Origin: Amoebidium appalachense
Lineage: Eukaryota; Ichthyosporea
Reading direction: 5' to 3'
Length of the DNA stretch: 64,000 nt
Assembly (NCBI GenBank): GCA_963693365.1
Contig: CAVNZM010000016.1
Coordinates: forward strand, 6,820,001-6,884,000
In this document: one piece after another, positions 61,895 to 64,000 of the stretch
Layout of the letters: each line of letters opens with the position of its first letter
Numbering within the stretch: position 1 is the first letter of the stretch
Program-made: the position numbers and the translations under genes
The notes under the pieces: model-generated
The model's input: only the letters and a program-made list of their open reading frames with translations
Told to the model about the DNA's origin: nothing
Database searches by the model: none

Positions 61895-64000
61895 GGCAGG
61901 GGGATGATGCCAGATAGACCTCTCTGCCGGTAATATCCTGATATACCATCGACCCTGCTCCGATAACACCTAATCCCCTTCGTTGCCCCTCACAAACACC
62001 ATCAAAATGCCGTTTATCCCTCAAAAGTCCCCCAACCATCCCACCATCCTTCAAAACCCCGCCACACTCCACACTTCCACACTAATGCCCACAACCTTCC
62101 CACTATCCCACACAGACCCAAAAGCCCCGCTCACCAAAGACCTCCTAAACTCCCCCCCAAAAGTTTCCACCCATCTTGAAAGATCCCATAACAACCCCTC
62201 CCACCATACTTTCTACCACTCACCGAAGATCTCCATGGCATCATAAGCATCAGCGCCATCCTCCCCACGGTCATCTCCCACCTCCCTGTCGGGGCGGTCA
62301 GCAATGAAGTCGTCAATGTCATCGACCTCTCCCTCCTCCTCGTTAAAGAAATCCTCGTCCCTCCTCCTCCTCCTCTGCTCCGTGTCTGACCCCATGCCCA
62401 GGTCATCCTCATCCTCATCCGCTCTCCGCACGGGGCCCCTTGCGGATGCGCTTCAGCTTGGATCCCTGCTCGTTCCCGATACCATGATTCAGCACTCTGG
62501 GGTGAAATTTATCCAAATTCTAGCTATCACCCCCCCCCCCCCCCCCCCCCGCACTCCCCCCCCCCCTTCTCCCTCCACCCCCCTCCCCCCTTCCCTGCCT
62601 GCCTCCGCCGCCGCCCCCCGTTTCCCCCTTCCCCCTTGGAGCTATCTTCAAAAGCCTAGGAACTGCAGTAATGTCTTGAACTAGCCTCTCGTCGTGCTGC
62701 TTGTTTCCTCTCCCTAACTCCCCCCTTCCTCCCCCCCTCGCTTTCCCCCCTTTCCCCCCATCCCTCGGAGAAATGGAGTTCGACACAAGACCAGAAAAGC
62801 TCTAGTCTAGAGCCCATGCACTGATATTAAAAAGATAATATAGAAATGCAGTGAGGAATCGCACGGAAAAGTGGGACTGAGCACCTCGTCGTCACGGGAG
62901 ATGCCCAAGTTTTCCTCCAGAAGGGCCAAGTCTTCATCGTCGACCTCTTCCTCATCTGCACCCCCAGCTACACTTAGTACCAGAAGTGAAACAAGCACCG
63001 ACATATAGCAACTTGTATAGCTGGGAAGCTGCTACACGTGCACATGTGCAGAAGCAAGACCATTATTCGAACAGAAGCCCTTTTACCCCGTGCACCATCC
63101 TAATACAAGAGGGGGACTTACAGCGACGGCGCTTCTTGTCCTTCCGCTTCTTCCCCTCGTCCTCCTCGTCATCATCTTTCTCCTCATCCTCCGAATCGTC
63201 GTCAGATCGGGGCTTTCGTTCCTTTTTTTTGGGTTTCTCCTCCTCTTCAGAATCACTTCCACTACCCTTCTTTCCTCCCTCACTTTCACTACCACTGCCC
63301 CCACTTAAAGACGCCTTTCTCTTTCTGCCACTATCTCCCTCACTCTCACTGCCACTGCTGCTAGCGCGGCGGGCAGGCTTCTTCTTGTTGGTCTCACCTT
63401 CCGACCTGCACATGGAACACGACAAGGTAGAGTAAGACAGAGGTGCACAAGAGCAAATGATGTCCAGCAGAAGAACACGAGCATTTCCGTTGCCAAAAAG
63501 GCTCTTGGTTGCTCCTTTTGTTCTTCAGCTGTTCCTTTTTGATAAATGTACCTCGGCAAGAACTGTGTGGTGCTCACCTAACTAAAACAATTGAAACGGT
63601 GACCAACCGGGGGGAGCAAGAAGACCGATGCCAAGAAACCAGCTAATCTCTTCCCATGCAACCTGCTTGAAAAAACACGGCGAACTTTATACGAAACACG
63701 ACGCAAACACATACACACCGACAGTTCAACCCACATCCAGAAAACAAGAACACAATCCCATGTGGTAGACGTGAGAGAGCCCCGTTGTCATCAGATTTTA
63801 CAGCCACATTCTTCGTATCATTGACAAAGCCTACTGCCTCAGTTTTATTTAACCAAAATTTGCCTGAGAAATGAAAGTTCACTAGTCAAGCGACGTGTGT
63901 CCTTTGCTTGACGAAACTCATTTGAACCCAACAAGGTCCCTCTTGCCGACACAGGTGGCATTCCCTCACTCACTCTAAAGCTTACCTTTCAGAAGCCGAG
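40036..64000 (-). CDS. SPT6: SPT6 transcription elongation factor / histone chaperone (N-terminus beyond edge)
   Basis: Forty-nine minus-strand exons, about 1,540 codons, from a partial exon at 63986-64000 to the stop at 40036. Every junction is GT-AG, and phases were checked one by one. The domain order is that of Spt6: acidic N-terminus with DEDLALLEENLG; helical Tex-like core (MYEPTVLEQKMM, EVPFIYHYRQEY); YqgF fold; helix-hairpin-helix (VAGFGPRKALEMFEKL); death-like domain (LDCTRIHPESYKYARK); S1; tandem SH2 (IIRPSTNPNHLSLSWK); and a Gln/Tyr-rich tail. Spt6 binds histones H3-H4 and travels with RNA polymerase II, whose linker it reads through the tandem SH2. Mean exon length is about 94 nt, and introns average about 400 nt and are mostly simple sequence. 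The only defect is a frameshift in exon 4. Exon blocks are given below. Confidence 0.97.
40537..44208 (-). other. SPT6: SPT6 exons 41-48: tandem SH2 domain
   Basis: Exons 44160-44208, 43574-43663, 43062-43139, 42435-42620, 41972-42051, 41696-41765, 41354-41427 and 40537-40594. The first SH2 has AIDHPLFKSMTFDEAEK and GAAIIRPSTNPNHLSLSWK, in which the Arg of IIRPS is the expected phosphate-binding residue. It continues with YEDLDEMDARYIQPLA. The second, degenerate SH2 has RRIPYHLCFSRQYPGKVLLA and ITLHPQGLRY. Splicing the LC codon across exons 45/46 restores the conserved IPY-x-C-x-x-PGK pattern. Confidence 0.94.
40711..40787 (+). repeat. SPT6: Uninterrupted 77-nt G tract (SPT6 intron 47)
   Basis: Seventy-seven consecutive G on the plus strand, so C on the transcribed SPT6 RNA. 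It is the longest homopolymer in the window. Confidence 0.95.
44926..45195 (-). repeat. Dispersed intronic repeat, copy 2 (plus fragment at 44805-44866)
   Basis: Lies in SPT6 intron 40, in the sense orientation of SPT6. It is almost identical to copy 3 over about 200 bp (plus-strand words gaatgcgtcaaaaagt, gcataataagcagagcccat, cctattcccctcgttaacga). It abuts a G tract on the plus strand. A second, partial unit (agcccatcctcagggggg...tttcgactcgggg) lies immediately beside it. Confidence 0.85.
45748..47444 (-). other. SPT6: SPT6 exons 37-40: S1 RNA-binding-fold domain
   Basis: Exons 47406-47444, 46918-47037, 46373-46429 and 45748-45812. RFYMVTGET leads into an OB-fold. The segment SELKGFIHVIGKFSD corresponds to the GFIPTKFLSD part of animal Spt6, and LVAVIKNVDMEKFTVELS is its last strand. 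Intron 37 contains a tandem duplication of about 96 bp (47072-47268). Confidence 0.92.
47833..49208 (-). other. SPT6: SPT6 exons 33-36: death-like domain (DLD)
   Basis: Exons 49084-49208, 48549-48631, 48147-48189 and 47833-47947. The sequence LDCTRIHPESYKYARKIAKD is the family hallmark. It is followed by an acidic turn, LDDLQLDVFAQQLEKKNIRK and ITVYLIREELRHPYRD. Confidence 0.93.
49510..51021 (-). other. SPT6: SPT6 exons 28-32: HPLQ and helix-hairpin-helix region
   Basis: Exons 50981-51021, 50638-50715, 50127-50271, 49775-49823 and 49510-49552. They read HPLQHTISKEERRN, INEIAPYKHRQCLLQFVAGF GPRKALEMFEKL and KVFENCAGFICI. Exon 30 uses a weak donor (GTCCGT), chosen because it alone keeps the phase. 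Confidence 0.92.
51325..53703 (-). other. SPT6: SPT6 exons 22-27: YqgF (RNase H-like) domain
   Basis: Exons 53609-53703, 53220-53331, 52568-52653, 52030-52099, 51780-51836 and 51325-51388. They encode SILGIYPGTPDRPTICALIN, PIGIAVIVEDTDSMRIAKDI, VPRIFSQSARAKEEFP and LLHAISAARYLQDPLVELA, which match the Spt6 YqgF fold. In Spt6 this fold is generally considered catalytically inactive. Confidence 0.93.
52776..53006 (-). repeat. Dispersed intronic repeat, copy 3
   Basis: Lies in SPT6 intron 23, sense orientation. Similarity to copy 2 starts at the G tract and stops abruptly at 53006 (aggtcacccgtct), defining one end of the unit. Confidence 0.85.
58590..58822 (-). repeat. Dispersed intronic repeat, copy 4 (diverged)
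   Basis: Lies in SPT6 intron 10, sense orientation. It shares atgaagagtatgcat, aagcagagcccat and tacgaagtacacaa in the same order as copies 2 and 3, again beside a G tract on the plus strand (58811-58828). Confidence 0.65.
60188..60233 (+). repeat. SPT6: 46-nt C tract leading into an A-rich tract (SPT6 intron 7)
   Basis: C run, then ttcccccccg, then A17 and AAAAG repeats to about 60297. On the SPT6 sense strand this reads T-rich then G46. Other long examples of the same order are at 40437-40484 and 61356-61403. Confidence 0.95.
61592..64000 (-). other. SPT6: SPT6 exons 1-5: acidic N-terminal region
   Basis: Exons 63986-64000 (partial), 63122-63405, 62885-62955, 62224-62465 and 61592-61719. 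Exon 2 is a Ser/Glu/Lys-rich disordered stretch ending KDKKRRR. Exon 3 has DEDLALLEENLGISRDD, and exon 4 LKRIRKG and DDIDDFIADRP. Exons 4-5 join as MEIFGDGNFDEWM, the Spt6 counterpart of the EIFG segment that, in the family, binds Iws1/Spn1. Exon 4 needs a one-base correction near 62432-62439 to stay open. Confidence 0.9.

Overview
This is a stretch of nuclear DNA from an intron-rich eukaryote. The evidence is a 49-exon SPT6 gene, a mitochondrial ribosomal protein gene in four exons, GT-AG introns of roughly 0.1-2 kb, LTR and non-LTR retrotransposons, and no operon-like packing. The lineage cannot be fixed from the sequence. The mix of a Copia element, a THAP-like zinc finger and a secreted Kazal protein fits an alga, another protist or a holozoan. 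The most striking property is the density of simple sequence: (CA/GT)n arrays, GA arrays, and uninterrupted C or G tracts up to 77 nt. These fill nearly every intron and intergenic gap, so most long open frames here are proline, His-Thr or Cys-Val artefacts.

Layout. 1-7120: repeat-dominated DNA without a gene I can support, plus a 0.8 kb fold-back element (5051-5846). 7121-19929: a nest of transposable elements. A THAP-like, coiled-coil minus-strand gene is split into three pieces by a complete 5.9 kb Copia element (7743-13623, identical-length LTRs, TSD TGACG) and by a solo LTR (13739-14447). Two more solo LTRs of the same family (14801-15514 and 16274-16993), each with its own 5-bp TSD, sit in a decayed non-LTR retrotransposon. 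Next to it is a 1.9 kb terminal-inverted-repeat element that is a head-to-tail dimer (18016-19929). 21550-23334: an intronless secreted protein with three Kazal domains and 43-residue repeats.

25102-31160 (+): a six-exon gene for a 147-residue protein of unknown function with a mitochondrial-type presequence. 32124-35317 (+): mitochondrial ribosomal protein uL30. 35318-40035: repeat-rich gap between convergent genes. 40036-64000 (-): SPT6, the histone chaperone and transcription elongation factor, complete at the C-terminus and missing only its extreme N-terminus beyond the right edge. Every exon junction was checked by phase. The only conflict is a frameshift at a GGGGCCCC run in exon 4.

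The genes are not functionally clustered. Two adjacent plus-strand genes both look mitochondrial, and SPT6 is a general nuclear housekeeping gene. The main novelty candidates are the disrupted THAP gene, the Copia start codon and primer site arrangement, the dimeric TIR element with a retained frame, a dispersed repeat found only in introns in sense orientation and joined to poly-C, and the ordered C-run/A-run junctions in SPT6 introns.
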